A stretch of DNA of 54,054 nucleotides from Labilithrix sp. (GCA_019637105.1 JAHBWF010000037.1:1-54054), one strand, 5' to 3'; positions 34,366 through 44,604 are shown, numbered from the stretch's first letter. The notes: a model not told the origin generated them from the letters alone. Program-made: numbers and translations.

Positions 34366-35882
34366 ATGCCGGTGCGCCTCTACAACGCGCTCGCAGAAAA
34401 ATCGAGGACCGTCTCCCCGCCACGCCAGGCAAGGTGAAGCTCTATGTTTGCGGCATCACGGTCTACGACCTCGCCCACGCAGGCCACGGCCGGAACTTCG
34501 TACACGACGTTCGACGTGCTCGGCCGCGATTCCTCCGCGCGCGCGGGTTCGAGGTCAGCCATTGCCAGAACGTCACCGACGTCGACGACAAGATCGTGAA
34601 CCGCGCGAAAGAGCGGGCGAAGACCCGCTCGCGCTGTCGAAAACGTATGGGCGAGCTCGCCGACGCGCACCTCGCCGCCATCGGCTGCATGACCGACCTC
34701 GATGCCGCGCGTATCGACGACCATCGACGGTATCGTCGACCTCACGCGAAGCTCATCAGAAGGGCAGCGCGTACGTCGCCGGTGAACGGCAGGACTACGC
34801 GGTCGGAGCTTTGCGGGCTACGGCAAGCTTTCTCGCGCGCAACTTACCTCGACGACCTCCGCGCGGGCGCGGGCGAGCGCCTCGCCGGGGGCGCGGCGGA
34901 GATCAAAAGAAGGACCCGCTCGACTTCGCGCTCTGGAAGGCCGCCGGCCCCGACGGCTTCGGCTTCCACCGACAGCCCGTGGGGCAAAAGGGCCGCCCCG
35001 GCTGGCGCATCCGGTGCTCCGCGATGGCGTTCAAGGAGCTCGGCGAGCACATCACGACATCCACGGCGGCGGGATGGTTCTCGTCTTCCCTCACCACGAA
35101 AACGAGATCGCGCAAAGAGCGAGGCCTGCAGCGGCCAGGAGCTCTCGCGCTTCTGGCTGCACGCCGGCTCGAGATCGACGGCGAGAAGATGGCGAAGTCG
35201 CTCGGCAACTTCGTCACGATCAGGACGTCCTCGGGAAGAACGATCCCGAGGGCTACCGCTACTTCGTCCTCGGCACGCACTACCGCGGGCCGCTCTCGTT
35301 CGACGTCGAGAAGCAGGAGGACGGGCGCGTCACCTTCCCGGCCTCGACGGGCCGGGCGTACCTCTACGCGACGCGCGACATCTCACGCGAACCTCGCCGG
35401 CGACTCCGAGCCGGGCGAGAGCCAGACATCCTCCAGGGCCAAGCCAGGGATCGTCGCCGGCGCCAGGACAAGGTGCTCGGGCGCTCGATCGCGGTCTCAA
35501 CACGCCCGTCGCGCTCGGCTACGTGCTCGCCGAGCTCGGCAGACCGGCAACGGGGATCGTGATGCGAGCGCCGAAGCTGAAGAAGGACCCGGCAGAACGA
35601 GGCCGTCCGGAAGCTCGCCGCCGGCGATCCCGCGCGCTCGCCGGCGCCTGCGCGCCGCTCGGCTGATGCAGGCCGACTCCGACACGTACTGAGCGGACCA
35701 AGAACGTCGCCTCCGCCTCAGACTCGACGCCGCCGCCATCGACGCGAAGGTCCTCGCCCGCACCGAGGCGCGCAAGGCGAAGGACTTCGCCCAGGCCGAC
35801 TTGCGATCGCAAGGAGCTCGCCGCCGTCGGCGTCGAGATCTTCGACGCCGCCGACGCGAGCAGCTGGAAGATGCGCTCTGAC
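34366..35882 (+). pseudogene. cysS: Cysteinyl-tRNA synthetase, frameshifted
   Basis: This enzyme charges tRNA-Cys and is essential. Across frames the landmarks appear in order: MPVRLYNALAE; KVKLYVCGITVYDLAHAGHGRNFV, holding the zinc Cys and the HIGH-type motif (34475-34486); NVTDVDDKIVNRAKER; DFALWKA; the TWFSSS/HHENEIAQ region; DGEKMAKSLGNFVTI, the KMSKS loop at 35186-35200; and near the end RTEARKAKDFAQAD and ELAAVGVEIFDAAD. The overall span fits a normal 460-500-residue enzyme. Many one-base shifts break it, so it could not work as written. The exact stop is uncertain. Confidence 0.8.
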
Positions 35883-35899
35883 GGAGCCCGTTGCGCCAA

Positions 35900-35919
35900 C
35901 TCGCCGCATTTGCGGCGAG
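35900..35919 (+). terminator. Hairpin just after cysS
   Basis: CTCGCCGC and GCGGCGAG form a perfect 8-bp stem with an ATTT loop, about 18 bases past the probable cysS end. No T-run follows, so termination is only a possibility. Confidence 0.3.
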
Positions 35920-36017
35920 GGTTCGAACGACGCGACGCGTGCAAAGGCGCGTCCGTGTCTACGTATGGGGGGACAACCCGAGGGCACGAGATCGATCGAA
36001 TCTCGTCCAAAGCCCGC

Positions 36018-37417
36018 ATGCGCAGCTCCCTCCACAGCTTCGCGCCTCGCCTTCCTTTCCTCGGTCTCGCTCCGCTCGCGCTCGTCAGCGCGCTCACGAA
36101 CGTGACTGCAGTGAGTCGAGGCGACGGCTCGCCGACGGGCGGCGGCGAGCACCGACGCGTCGATCGACGGCGGCGCCGGGGCCACGGCGTGCGCGAACGA
36201 GGGCACCGGATCGCGATCGTCGTGACCGGTCTCCCGGGGATCGACGCGAAGATCACGCTCCACCACGCCGTCGGGCGCGGAGGTCGAGGTGACCGCGGCG
36301 CGACGCTCGCCGATCAGCCCGCGGGCGTACGCGGTGAGCGCGGCGCGCGCGGCATGTGATCCGATCGATGCGCACGGTCTACGAGGCGAGCGCGAGCTCG
36401 TTCTGCCTCAGGCGACACCGGAACCCAGACCGTGACCGTGGCGTACACGCCGGTCGACGAGCCTGGCTCTGGTCGACGAACAGGACGAACCCAGGCGGCA
36501 GCTCCTCGGCTTCGCGGCGGCGAGCCTCAGCAGCCGGAACGCCGGCCGCGACGGTCGCGGCCAGGGCGCGGGCGGCGCCGCCTCGGCCGCACAAGCAGGC
36601 GGCGGTTCGACAAAGGAGGGCAACCTCTGGTCGCTCGGCGCCACGACGGCCGACGCGCCGATCCTTCGCTTCACGCCGCGGCCGATCTCGGCGCGTCGGG
36701 CGACAAGACGCCGCCGACCGGAGATCGTTCCGAAGCTCTCCGGCTGCCTGCCGGGACCGGGCGCGATCGCGTTCGCGCCCGACAGCCCTCTGGGCGACCG
36801 ACCCGTGCAAGCTCCAGCTGCTCCGCCTCTCCCCCGACACGCTGAGCGCTTCAGGCAGTACGCCCGTCGCCGACGACCTCTCGCGACCGGCTCGATCGGG
36901 CCGCGCGCCGTCGTTCGACAGGACAGCAACATGTGGGTCTCCGACGGCACGAGCCTCCGCCGCTACGCGGCGCAGGCCTCGCGCCCGGACAGGCGCGTGC
37001 CCGACCGGATCAAGGCGAAGGCCGAAAACGACAACCCGCTTTGCCGCCCGACGCGCTCGCGTTCGACAAGGACGGCAACCTCTGGACGACGAGCTTCGGC
37101 GGCAACGTGATCTACAAGGTCACGCCGGCCGAGCTCACGCCCGACGGCGCGTCGCGCGGATCCTCCCGTCGGTGGCGATCACCGTCTCGGTCGGCGCGTC
37201 CTCGAGAGCATCGCGTTCGACGAGAGCGGCGACCTCCCGACACGTACAGCCAGGGCAAGATCGCGCGGCTCGCGCCCGACCAGCTCTCGACAGCACGACC
37301 GGCGGCGATCCGACGATCCCGACCACCATCGTGACGAGCGCGGACATCGGCTACGCAGGAGGCATGGCCTTCTTCCCCGCGCCCGCCGCCCTGCCGCTCT
37401 ACAGCCGCTTCGAGTGA
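36018..37417 (+). pseudogene. NHL/SMP-30-like beta-propeller exported protein, frameshifted
   Basis: The ATG at 36018 opens an exported-looking start (MRSSLHSFAPRL). Joined frames contain repeated propeller strands: GNLWSLGATTADAPILRFTP, SLWATDPCKLQLLRLSPD, NMWVSDGTSLRRYAA, DALAFDKDGNLWTTSFGGNVIYKVTP, and the final GYAGGMAFFPAPAALPLYSRFE. The DxxGNLW-T/V pattern followed by I-R/K-x-P is typical of NHL/Vgb (streptogramin-lyase-like) six-blade propellers. Upstream text such as SGAEVEV and VTVAYTPVDE may be an Ig-like domain. It overlaps the end of dnaA tail-to-tail by 19 bases. Confidence 0.65.
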
Positions 37418-38872
37418 AGCTGGCTCGCAGCGTCAGTCGCGTTGGTACAAGCACGCTCGATCGCCTCCGGGTGAGCGCGCACCTCACCGGTTCGGTGGTA
37501 CGGAGGTGCTCGACCTTGCGGACCCGCGCTCGCGGCCGTGGTGTGATCGCGGTTACCGAACGCGCGACCGAGCTCCGGGAAGCTGCGCTTGAGGCGCTGC
37601 TTGCCTGGTACATCGCCACGTGGCGCGTGAACGCGATGCTCTTGTGGTCCTTCGAGAGGAGATCGCTCGTACGGAGCTTGAAGTGGTGGCAGACGACGCG
37701 CTGGATGTCGTCGACGCCGGCCTCGTTCGGACGAGGGGCTCGTGGTGGCCGCGAGCTCCTGGCGCGCGAAGTCGGGTCGATCGCCCGCCCGAGGGAGCGA
37801 CGACTTCGCGGCGAGGCGGATCAACGTTCCCTTCGAGCTCGCGGACGTTCGAGCGGATCGTCTGCGCGGTGAGGACCACCTCGTCGGCGAGGTCGATCTG
37901 CTCCATCTGCGCCTTCTTGCGGAGGAATGGCGACGCGCGTCTCGAGCTCGGGGCCCTGGATGTCGGCGACGAGACCCACGAGCGCGAGACGAGGCGCTCC
38001 TCCATCCGCTCGGCTGCTGGGGAGTACTTGTCGCTCGTGAAGATGATCTGCTTGTCCGCCTGGTGGAGCGCGTTGAACGCGTGGAAGAACTCCTCCTGCG
38101 TCTGCGTCTTCGAGGCGAAGACTGGATGTCGTCGACGAGGAGGGAGTCGCAACGCTCGCGGTAGCGGCTGCGGAACTCGTAATCCGGTTCTCTGGAGGCC
38201 TGGACGAACTCTACGAACTTCTCCGCCGACGCAGCTAGAGGATGCGACTGCAGGCGCTCCGCCTGGATGCGTGGGCGACGGCGTGGACAGTGCGTCTTGC
38301 CGAGGCCGGTGCCGCCGCACCGAAAGAGCGGGTTGTGCCGCAGGCCGACGCCGCCGGCCGCGCCGATGGCCGCCGCGTGGGCGAGCTGGTTCGACGGACC
38401 GACTGACAGTTCGCGGAGGTGCTGCTTCGGGTTCAGGCCCTCGAGCGGAGGCGCGATCACCTTCGCCGTCGCCGCTCGGCGTGAGGCCAGCGGTTCATCC
38501 GTCATCGGAGAACGTCCCACGTCGTCCGTCGGCCGGACGGCGGGCGCGCCGTTCGACAAGTAGCTTCGGCTCGCATTCCCGATGCGGCGTCCGCCGCCTC
38601 GCATTTCTGCGCTGCTGGCCGCTCCAGCGCCGCCGCCCACCTCCGCTGCAATCTGCACGCTCCCACCCGGTCTGGCTACGCAGGTGGTCGACGAGGGTGG
38701 GCAGGAAGTGATCGACCCACTCGCGCACGAACTCGTCGCGCGCGCGCAGGACACGACGCCGTCAGTCATGCCGTCGAACTGAACATGGAAACCACTGCTC
38801 GAAGCTCGCGGGCGACTTCGACCGCGTGAAGGCAACAACCTCATTCCAGAGCGATTCGTGCTGCATCTCCAT
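37399..38872 (-). pseudogene. dnaA: Chromosomal replication initiator protein DnaA, frameshifted
   Basis: Domain I starts ESLWNEVVAFTRSKSPASFEQW and continues VREWVDHFLPTLVDHLRSQTG. After a linker come LNPKQHLRELSVGPSNQLAHAAA, Walker A GGTGLGKTH (about 38286-38321), AEKFVEFVQA, Walker B SLLVDDIQ (about 38122-38145), EEFFHAFNALHQADKQIIFTSDKY, arginine-finger region MEERLVSR, NVRELEG, and domain IV ending SFPELGRAFGNRDHTTA (about 37539-37563), the DnaA-box-reading signature. Two starts are possible, ATG 38872 or 38866. The gene is essential yet has many shifts, strong evidence for sequence error. It binds origin DNA and opens it for replication. Confidence 0.85.
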
Positions 38873-38896
38873 CCGTTCCAGCGAATGAAAACCCTT

Positions 38897-38915
38897 GGGC
38901 GCCTCTTCGGCGCCC
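38897..38915 (-). promoter_or_regulatory. Hairpin in the dnaA leader
   Basis: GGGCGCC (38897-38903) and GGCGCCC (38909-38915) form a perfect 7-bp stem with a 5-base loop, 24 bases before the dnaA ATG. On the dnaA strand it is followed by AAGGGTTTTC, so it resembles a weak terminator or attenuator. A role in dnaA control is only suggested. Confidence 0.4.
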
Positions 38916-38996
38916 TGATTCCGACAAATCTCAGCCCGTCAAACCTTGATCACACGACGTGGATCTCAGCTCGGCCGGCCCACCCGTGTTCACAAG

Positions 38997-39018
38997 TTCT
39001 CCACAGAGGTGTGGACAC
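38997..39018. other. Pair of DnaA-box-like 9-mers
   Basis: TTCTCCACA (38997-39005) differs from the DnaA box TTATCCACA at one base. GTGTCCACA on the minus strand (39018-39010) differs at two. They face each other across four bases. A weaker CTGTCCACG lies at about 39052-39044. Confidence 0.5.
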
Positions 39019-39600
39019 TGCCATGCAAGATCGACTGCTCGCTCGTGGACAGCTCCGACATCTCGGCGAACGCTTCTCCGGACAAAGTCTGCCGTCCGTT
39101 TCCCAGACGCGGACGCGAAGGTCGGCACCGAGATCGGACGAAAGGACACGCTGCGACATTCCAGCACGACGGACGATCGGGGGATGAGTGCTCCATGCGA
39201 TCACCTGCGTCCGAGCTGTTGAAGCAACTCGCCACGCAGGGCCGGGCGCTGATCCGCCGACCTCCCGTCCTGACCGGAAAAGATGGAGCGGCACCGTCTG
39301 CGAACGCTCGTCATGTCCATTGTTTCAAAGGTCGCAACTGTCTAGAACCACATGGGTTTATTCCTTGTAAACCGCCTCCAAATGATCGCGGTGCATGCAA
39401 ATTAAGGTCGCCATGATTACGACGTCTCTTTATTAATCAGACGTTGCTGGGCGACGCATTTGCAGCTTCGGCCGGTTTTGCCGTCTTCTCGGTGTCAAGA
39501 GTCGACGATCCGCCCGTGATTTTCAGGAGAGCGCGTGACGCCGAATCGTTTTGCCGAAAAGTTGTCCTGGGCATCGGGGCTTGGTTAGGGTGCCCGTCAG

Positions 39601-40614
39601 TTGCCTGACTCGCTTCGCGACAAAGGCCCCCGCCGCGCTCATTGCCCGCGCCCTGGCGGGCTCATCGCGCTCGCGAGCGTCGCGTCGGCGGGGCGCGTGC
39701 ATGCTGCACACTTCCTCGACGTCCTCGAGCAGGGCTACGAGCTCGGCGAGGTCCAGCATCCTCGCTCGGTGGCGCTCGCGGGCGCGCAACAAGTGTGGGG
39801 CGGCTCGACGACGGCCGTGTTCATCGCCCATAACCTGTCGCTCTACCGCGTCTACCCTCGAAGGGCTCGCGGCGTTCAGTCCCGGGCGCGGCGGCGGGCT
39901 TTACGGCGGCGCGGTCGTCGACTCGGCACGAAGCCGTCTGGCGGGCAGCTTTGGCGGCACGTGGTCGCAGATGGACCCGACGGGATCCGCCGCCAGTGGA
40001 CGGATCTCCGGCTGGCGCTGGCCCATCCGCTCGGCGACCGGTTCCACCTCGGCGCGACCGGCCGCTACATGCGCGTCAACCGGGGGCACCACGCCGTTCA
40101 AAGCTTGCTGAGCCTCGCGTCCCGAGCAGGACGACGTCGGAGCCGATCGTCGGCAGGTTCTACCTTCGACGCCGGCGCGGCGGTCGCGATCACCGAGCAG
40201 CTCCGCTTCGCGGTCAGCGGTCGCAACCTCGGCTCCGGGCACAGGCCTCTTGCCGCTCGGAGTGGCGGGGCGGCACTCGGCTGGTCGAACCAGACCGTCA
40301 CCGCCGAGGCCAACACGCTCGTCGACTTCGACGTTCGCCGGCGCGCGGATGCGCATGATGGCAGGCGCCGGGTCCTCCTCGCCGATCGCGTCCCGCTGCG
40401 CGCGCAGGCTACCGCCCGACACGAAACATGAAGACCCACGCCGTCGGCCTCGGCGCCAGCCGTCGATCGCCGCTTCTCGATCGAGGTCGGCGGCCGCCGC
40501 GACGTCGTCGCCAGTCCACCCTACGACGATGATCTCCGTCGGCCTCCGCTTCTTCATCGACTCGGCGGCGCGACCGGCAGCGGCAGCGGCGGTGACACCG
40601 GCGGCAGCTTCTGA
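39601..40614 (+). pseudogene. Outer-membrane beta-barrel-type exported protein, frameshifted
   Basis: A signal-like start (GGLIALASVASAGRVHAAH) leads into FLDVLEQGYELGEVQHPRSVALAGAQQVWGGSTTAVF. In other frames follow LAGSFGGTWSQMDP, RQWTDLRLALAHPLGDRFHLGATGRYMRVN, FDAGAAVAITEQLRFAVSGRNL, SNQTVTAEANTLVDF and the final strand TTMISVGLRFF before a GSGSGGDTGGSF tail. Alternating strands with RxA-G start and aromatic final strand suggest a PorV/PorQ- or FadL-like barrel. The start codon (TTG 39601) and several joins are uncertain. It is the first gene to the right of the origin. Confidence 0.55.
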
Positions 40615-40638
40615 GTCCGCCGAAGAGTCGCAGGCGCG

Positions 40639-41439
40639 CTACCTCTTTGCAGCGTGCCAGAGGCGCGCACGCGAGATCGTCCGTCGCGTGACGCACGGGA
40701 GAGCACCAGCGTCGTCGTCTGCCGTTCGGCGTCCGACGGCAGGATCATCACGACCGCGAGCGGGTGCGGATCCGCGTCGGGACCGCAGAGCCTCGCCTCC
40801 ACGCGCGCGAGAGGCCGCGACGGTGTCGCCGACGCGGCGCGACAGTCGGCCGAGCGTGAGCGGCGTGCCCGCGCAGAACCGCCGAGGCGCGCACGACGAG
40901 GGTCGACGCGCCAGGCGTCCTCGATCGTATCGACGGGGAGCGGATCGAAGCGACGCCATGTTGCCGCGGGAGAGGGCCCTGGCGAGCGCGTCGAAGCGCC
41001 GAGCTGACGACGATCGGCCATCGTCTCGCGCCCGAGGAGCGCGTACCTCCTCAGGGCGCCGATGCACCGCTCCGTCGCCAGCGCCTCGCCGTCGTCGTCG
41101 TCCGGCGGCTCCGAGCTCGCCGTCGCCGAGGGCGACGGGACGCGCGTCGATCGCGCGTGGGCCGGGCGCGCCGAACGCGACGTGAAAGCGCAGCGCCTCC
41201 CCCTTCCACTCGCCGCGCAGAGGTTCACCTCCTCGGGGACGGACAGCACCTGCCGTGGCTCGTGATCTTCACGCGCGCGACGCTCCAGCAAGATCGCGAG
41301 CGGCGGCGGCGCGCGCTTCACCGGGGAGCAGGCGCGGAGCACCCGGCCGGCGGCGGGTCGCGACGCAGGGGGCTTCGTCGCGGGCGGGGCCGGCGGTCGC
41401 GATCGCCGGGCGCGCCGACCAGCCGAGGAGCACCGTCAC
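40639..41439 (-). pseudogene. Hypothetical protein, frameshifted
   Basis: A GTG at 41439 opens VTVLLGWSARPAIATAGPARDEAPC. Joined frames continue with QVLSVPEEVNLCAASG, ALRFHVAFGAPGPRAIDARPVALGDGEL, ATERCIGALRRYALLGRE, DPLPVDTIEDAWRVDP and LAVVMILPSDAERQTTTLVLS. It looks like one protein of roughly 260 residues in the same direction as the gene upstream, 25 bases away. No family was recognised. The C-terminus is unclear because two frames give different stops (40639 or 40554). Confidence 0.4.
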
Positions 41440-41464
41440 GGCAGGCCCCGCCGTGCCCGGACCC

Positions 41465-42886
41465 TCAACCGAGCGTCTCCTCGAAGCTCCGGGCGGCCGC
41501 GCGCGCAGCCTCGGCGTCGGGCACGTCGCCCACCACGAGGCCCCGCGCCGATGCTCGCGGAGTGCGCCCGCGCGCGGGTTGTCGAACCAGTCCTCGTCGA
41601 ACCGATCGACGAGGCCGCAGTGAAGCCGAGCGTGCGGACGGCGACGAGGCGCGCCGGCGCGTCGACCGCGCGCGCTCCCACGCAAGCCGAGCGACCATGC
41701 CGCGGCGAGGTCCGCGGGCAGCGAAGGCGCCGAAGACGCGCGCGGTGAGCTCCTCGAGCTCGTCGGAGCAGACCGGATCGCGCATGCCGGCGACGAGCGA
41801 CGCGGCCGTCGTGCGGGCGTCGCGAGAGGACGCGCGAGGCGCGCGCGGGTATGGGCGTCTGCCGAACGCGGAGAGCCCCAGCTTGCCTTGCGCCTGCCGA
41901 AGGGCGCCCGGCGATACGACGGCGAGCGCGCCGACGACGAGCGCGTCCGGTGGATAGGGATCCCGCGCGAGCGCAGACGGGAGGCGAGCGCGCGACGGCT
42001 CCGAGCCGGAGGGCGGCGCCCCACTGGGCGCCGCCCGAGCGTCGCGCCGCCGAGCGCGGGCGGAGCGCAGCGGGCGCGGCGCCCGTGGGGCGAGCGCGCG
42101 GAAGACCGTCCACTCGAGCCAACGCGCGCCGGGCGTGGGCCAGCCTTCTTGCGCGTCGCGCGCGAAGGCGTCGACGACGAACGCCGCGGCGGCCCCTCCC
42201 TCGGCCGCGATGCTCGCTCCGCCGCGCGCGCAATGAATAACGGCGAGCGAGCTCGGTCGCGTCGAGGACGGCGCGCGCGAGGGCCTCGAGCTCGTTCGCT
42301 CGCGCTCGTCGCCAGCGACCAGGGATGATCGAGCCCAGGCGGCGCGCGACGCGAAAGCGACGCGCGCGGAGCTCCGGCGGACCCGCGGCGACGGGCGCGG
42401 CGGCGAGATCGGCGAGCCGCCGGGCGCGACGTCGGCCAGGGCCGTCGGCAGCGCGTCGACGAGCGCACGACGCGCCTCCGATCGAACGTGACCAGCGAGC
42501 GCCGCCTTGCTCGGCGGGCCCGCGCTCACCGGCGCTCGCGTGCCCTCGCGATGCGCGGCGCGCGACGCGGGCGTCGGATCCGGCGTGGATCGCGTCCGCC
42601 TCGTCGAAGCCCGGGTCCCAGCCCACGCCTGCAAGAGCTCAAGTGAACCCAGCGCAGCAGCGCGTCGCGATACGGCGCGTGCAGCGGACCGGGCTCGTGC
42701 GCTGGAAGCGCGGCCGAACATCGACTGCCCGGCGACGTCGCGGAGCTCGCGAACGTCGCCCGCGCCCAGGCCTCCTCGCGGCCTTCATCGCGAGGCGCGC
42801 CGCGCCCGCGCTCGACCGATCGCGCCGCCGCGGCGGCGCCGCGCGGTCGACCGCGCGAGCAGATCGACGGGCCCCTCGATCGTCAT
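41465..42886 (-). pseudogene. Hypothetical protein downstream of miaE, frameshifted
   Basis: The ATG at 42886 overlaps the miaE TGA (ATGA), giving MTIEGPVDLLARSTA. Further frames add FASSATSPGSRCSAALPAHEPGPLHAPYRDALLRWV, RRALVDALPTALADV, RRFRVARRLGSIIPGRW, HCARGG, EGWPTPGARWLEWTVFRALAPRAPRP, RDPYPPDALVVGALAVVSPGAL, DELEELTARVFGAFAARG and finally DVPDAEAARAAARSFEETLG before the stop. The joined length is about 470 residues. It is strongly Ala/Arg-rich, with no signal peptide and no recognised family. Confidence 0.4.
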
Positions 42887-43485
42887 CCGTGCACCGTCCC
42901 GCGCACGGCGCGCTCCGCGAGCGAGCGCACGATGCGCGCCTCGGCCTCGGCGAGGAGCTCGAGGCGCGCCTCGACGAGATCGGCGAGCGAGCCGGCCGCG
43001 CCGAGCGCGAGATCGACGTAGTCGCGGTAGTGGCGCGCCTCGCAGGCGAAGAGCTCCTCGTAGAACGCGCGGAGGTCCGCGGGGCAGCTCGAGGGCAGCG
43101 CCTTGATGAGGAGCTTGAAGCGCTCGCACGAGCGCGCCTCGATGAGCGCGCCGACGAGCAGGCGATCGACGACCAGCGGGAGCTCGGTCGCGGGGAGCGC
43201 GTTCATCGCCCGCCGGAGCTCGGCGGCGTAGTCGTCGACCGGCGGCGGGCCGAGACGGAGCCCGCGCGCCTCGAGGAAGCCGACGACCCGCTGGAAGTGC
43301 TCGAGCTCCTCGCGCGCGATCTCCGTGAGCGCGCGGACGAGGCCGAGATCGCTCGAGTGGCGGACCACCAGCGAGAGCGCGTTCGTGGCGGCCTTCATCT
43401 CGCAGTGCGCGTGGTCGACGAGCACCGCGTCGAGGTCCATGACGGCGCTCGCCGCCCAGGCAAGTCGGTCGAGGCGCGGAGGCAA
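42883..43485 (-). CDS. miaE: tRNA-(ms2io6A)-hydroxylase (MiaE-like diiron protein)
   Basis: MiaE hydroxylates 2-methylthio-N6-isopentenyladenosine at tRNA position 37 with a diiron ferritin-like centre. The 200-residue protein shows VLVDHAHCEMKAATNAL, REELEHFQRVVGFLEARG, VVDRLLVGALIEARSCERFKLL and LFACEARHYRDYVDLA, which supply the Glu/His iron ligands in the four-helix bundle. The TTG at 43485 is chosen because RLAWAASAVMDLD matches the conserved N-terminal helix; the ATG at 43440 would remove it. It is intact within the frameshift zone. Confidence 0.9.
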   Translation of the reverse strand: MPPRLDRLAWAASAVMDLDAVLVDHAHCEMKAATNALSLVVRHSSDLGLVRALTEIAREELEHFQRVVGFLEARGLRLGPPPVDDYAAELRRAMNALPATELPLVVDRLLVGALIEARSCERFKLLIKALPSSCPADLRAFYEELFACEARHYRDYVDLALGAAGSLADLVEARLELLAEAEARIVRSLAERAVRGTVHG

Positions 43486-43545
43486 GACATCCGGCTTGGG
43501 GGGGATAGCACGGCGGCGTTGGGCGCGGCGCGACCGAACGGCCCC

Positions 43546-44102
43546 TCACCCAGCTCGCGGCGCCCTCGCCGGAGCGGACACGCGACGCGCCGAAACGCCC
43601 GCCCCAGGCCGCGAAGCCGACCGCGACGGCGGGAACCACCACGGCGGCCTACGAGCGTCGCCGCCGTGAAGCCGGCCCACGCGATCGCGCTGGCGACGAG
43701 CGCCGTCATCGCGCCCGAGACCGCGGCGACGCGCGCCGGCTGCTTGCCCGACCCGAAGCGCCCGACGACCACGCCGCCGCCGAACGCCGCGAGCGCGAGC
43801 CCGAGGACGCTCGGGAGCGCGACGGTCGCCATGAGGCGCGCGCGTTCGCCCGCGGACATCGCGGAGAGCGCGAGGTCGATCGCGTCGCGCGAGGCGTCGG
43901 CGCCGAAGCGAGCGGCCATGACGCGCGCCGAGACGGCTCCCGCGACGTAGGCGAGCGGGAGCCAGCCGGCGAAGATCGCGACCGTGCCGAAGCCGGCCCA
44001 GTGCCAGGGCGGCCGCGCCTCGTCGTCGCCCTCGGATCCGTCGCCGCCTCCGGAGGCGGCCGGCGGCGGATCGTTCGACAAGACGGGCAGGCGGCGGCGC
44101 AC
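43546..44102 (-). pseudogene. Polytopic membrane protein with one probable frameshift
   Basis: The start is M44102, with a Gly/Asp/Glu-rich cytoplasmic head, followed by hydrophobic helices at about residues 36-58 (AGFGTVAIFAGWLPLAYVAGAVSA), 90-112 (MATVALPSVLGLALAAFGGGVVV) and 122-148 (VAAVSGAMTALVASAIAWAGFTAATLV). After LVG the frame becomes Arg-rich and runs into miaE. A one-base shift near 43645 instead gives VVVPAVAVGFAAWGGRFGA, a good fourth helix. The stop is therefore uncertain. No family was recognised. It marks the right edge of the frameshift zone. Confidence 0.5.
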
Positions 44103-44142
44103 GACGTCCCCAGCTTACCTCGCGGTGTGCTAAGCGCGAGGC

Positions 44143-44604
44143 GTGAGCGCGACCTTCGCCGAGATCGACCCGCGGAAGAGCACGAGCGCGATGGATCTGC
44201 GCGTGCGCTTCTGCGAGACCGACCTCATGGGCATCGTCCATCACGGCTCGTACCTCGTGTACTTCGAGGCCGGGCGCGTGGAGTGGCTCCGCCGCCGCGG
44301 GGTGACGTACGCCGACTGGGCGAGCCGGGGCGTCCACCTCCCGGTCGTCGAGGCGCACGTGAGCTACAAGTCGCCCTCGCGCTTCGACGATCTCCTCGTC
44401 GTCGAGACCACGCTCGCCGAGCTCCGCGCCGTGTCGATGAAGTTCACCTACGCGATCCGCCGCGGCGCGACGGCGATCGCCGAGGGCTGGACGCGCCTCG
44501 GCTGCATCGACGGCGCGCACAAGCTCCTCCGTATTCCGGAGCCCATGCGCGACGTCCTCCTCGCGGCCGAGACCGCGGCTCCGACCGCCGATCGCGGGCC
44601 TTAA
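44143..44604 (+). CDS. Acyl-CoA thioesterase, YbgC/4HBT hotdog family
   Basis: The 153-residue hotdog-fold protein has RFCETDLMGIVHHGSYLVYFEAGRVEWLRRRG. Its D-L-M-G-I-V-H-H-x-x-Y-x-x-[YF]-[FL]-E matches the catalytic loop of 4-hydroxybenzoyl-CoA/YbgC thioesterases, with the Asp as the active residue. VEAHVSYKSPSRFDDLLVVET is the conserved central strand. The start is a GTG, 40 bases from the divergent membrane-protein gene. It hydrolyses an acyl-CoA or acyl-ACP; the chain is unknown. Its stop overlaps the kinase stop by four bases. Confidence 0.9.
   Translation: MSATFAEIDPRKSTSAMDLRVRFCETDLMGIVHHGSYLVYFEAGRVEWLRRRGVTYADWASRGVHLPVVEAHVSYKSPSRFDDLLVVETTLAELRAVSMKFTYAIRRGATAIAEGWTRLGCIDGAHKLLRIPEPMRDVLLAAETAAPTADRGP

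Larger units (their letters stand above)
38873..39600. other. Probable chromosomal origin region (oriC)
   Basis: This 728-base interval next to dnaA shows no convincing gene. It contains DnaA-box-like sites near 39000-39018 and a clearly AT-richer segment at about 39315-39480 (for example TCTTTATTAATCAG), unusual for this genome and suited to strand opening. A small inverted repeat GTTTA/TAAAC lies at 39356-39372. Adjacency to dnaA plus an AT-rich gap is the usual bacterial oriC arrangement. The box count is low, perhaps because of the sequence errors around it. Confidence 0.55.
30380..43650. other. Zone of pervasive frameshifts (probable unpolished assembly)
   Basis: Left of about 30.38 kb all genes but one are intact, and right of about 43.65 kb all are. 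Between these points nearly every gene needs several one-base shifts to read through, whatever its function, including essential dnaA and cysS. Only DUF2203 and miaE are unbroken. Several breaks are mended by adding one base, for example in the mlaE GC-HFG motif. Sequence error is the simplest cause; gene decay is the alternative. Confidence 0.75.

Noticed and set aside
35880-35945. GGTTCGAAC near 35920 resembling a tRNA T-loop
   Set aside because: The flanking bases do not form a 5-bp T-stem, and no acceptor or anticodon stem fits.
35718-36266. Minus-strand frame after cysS
   Set aside because: It overlaps the cysS end and the propeller start, and shows no signal, motif or protein-like composition.
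34366-38872. cysS and dnaA as genuine pseudogenes of a degraded locus
   Set aside because: All motifs survive in order and neighbouring unrelated genes show the same density of shifts, which points to sequence error; kept open only if second copies are found.
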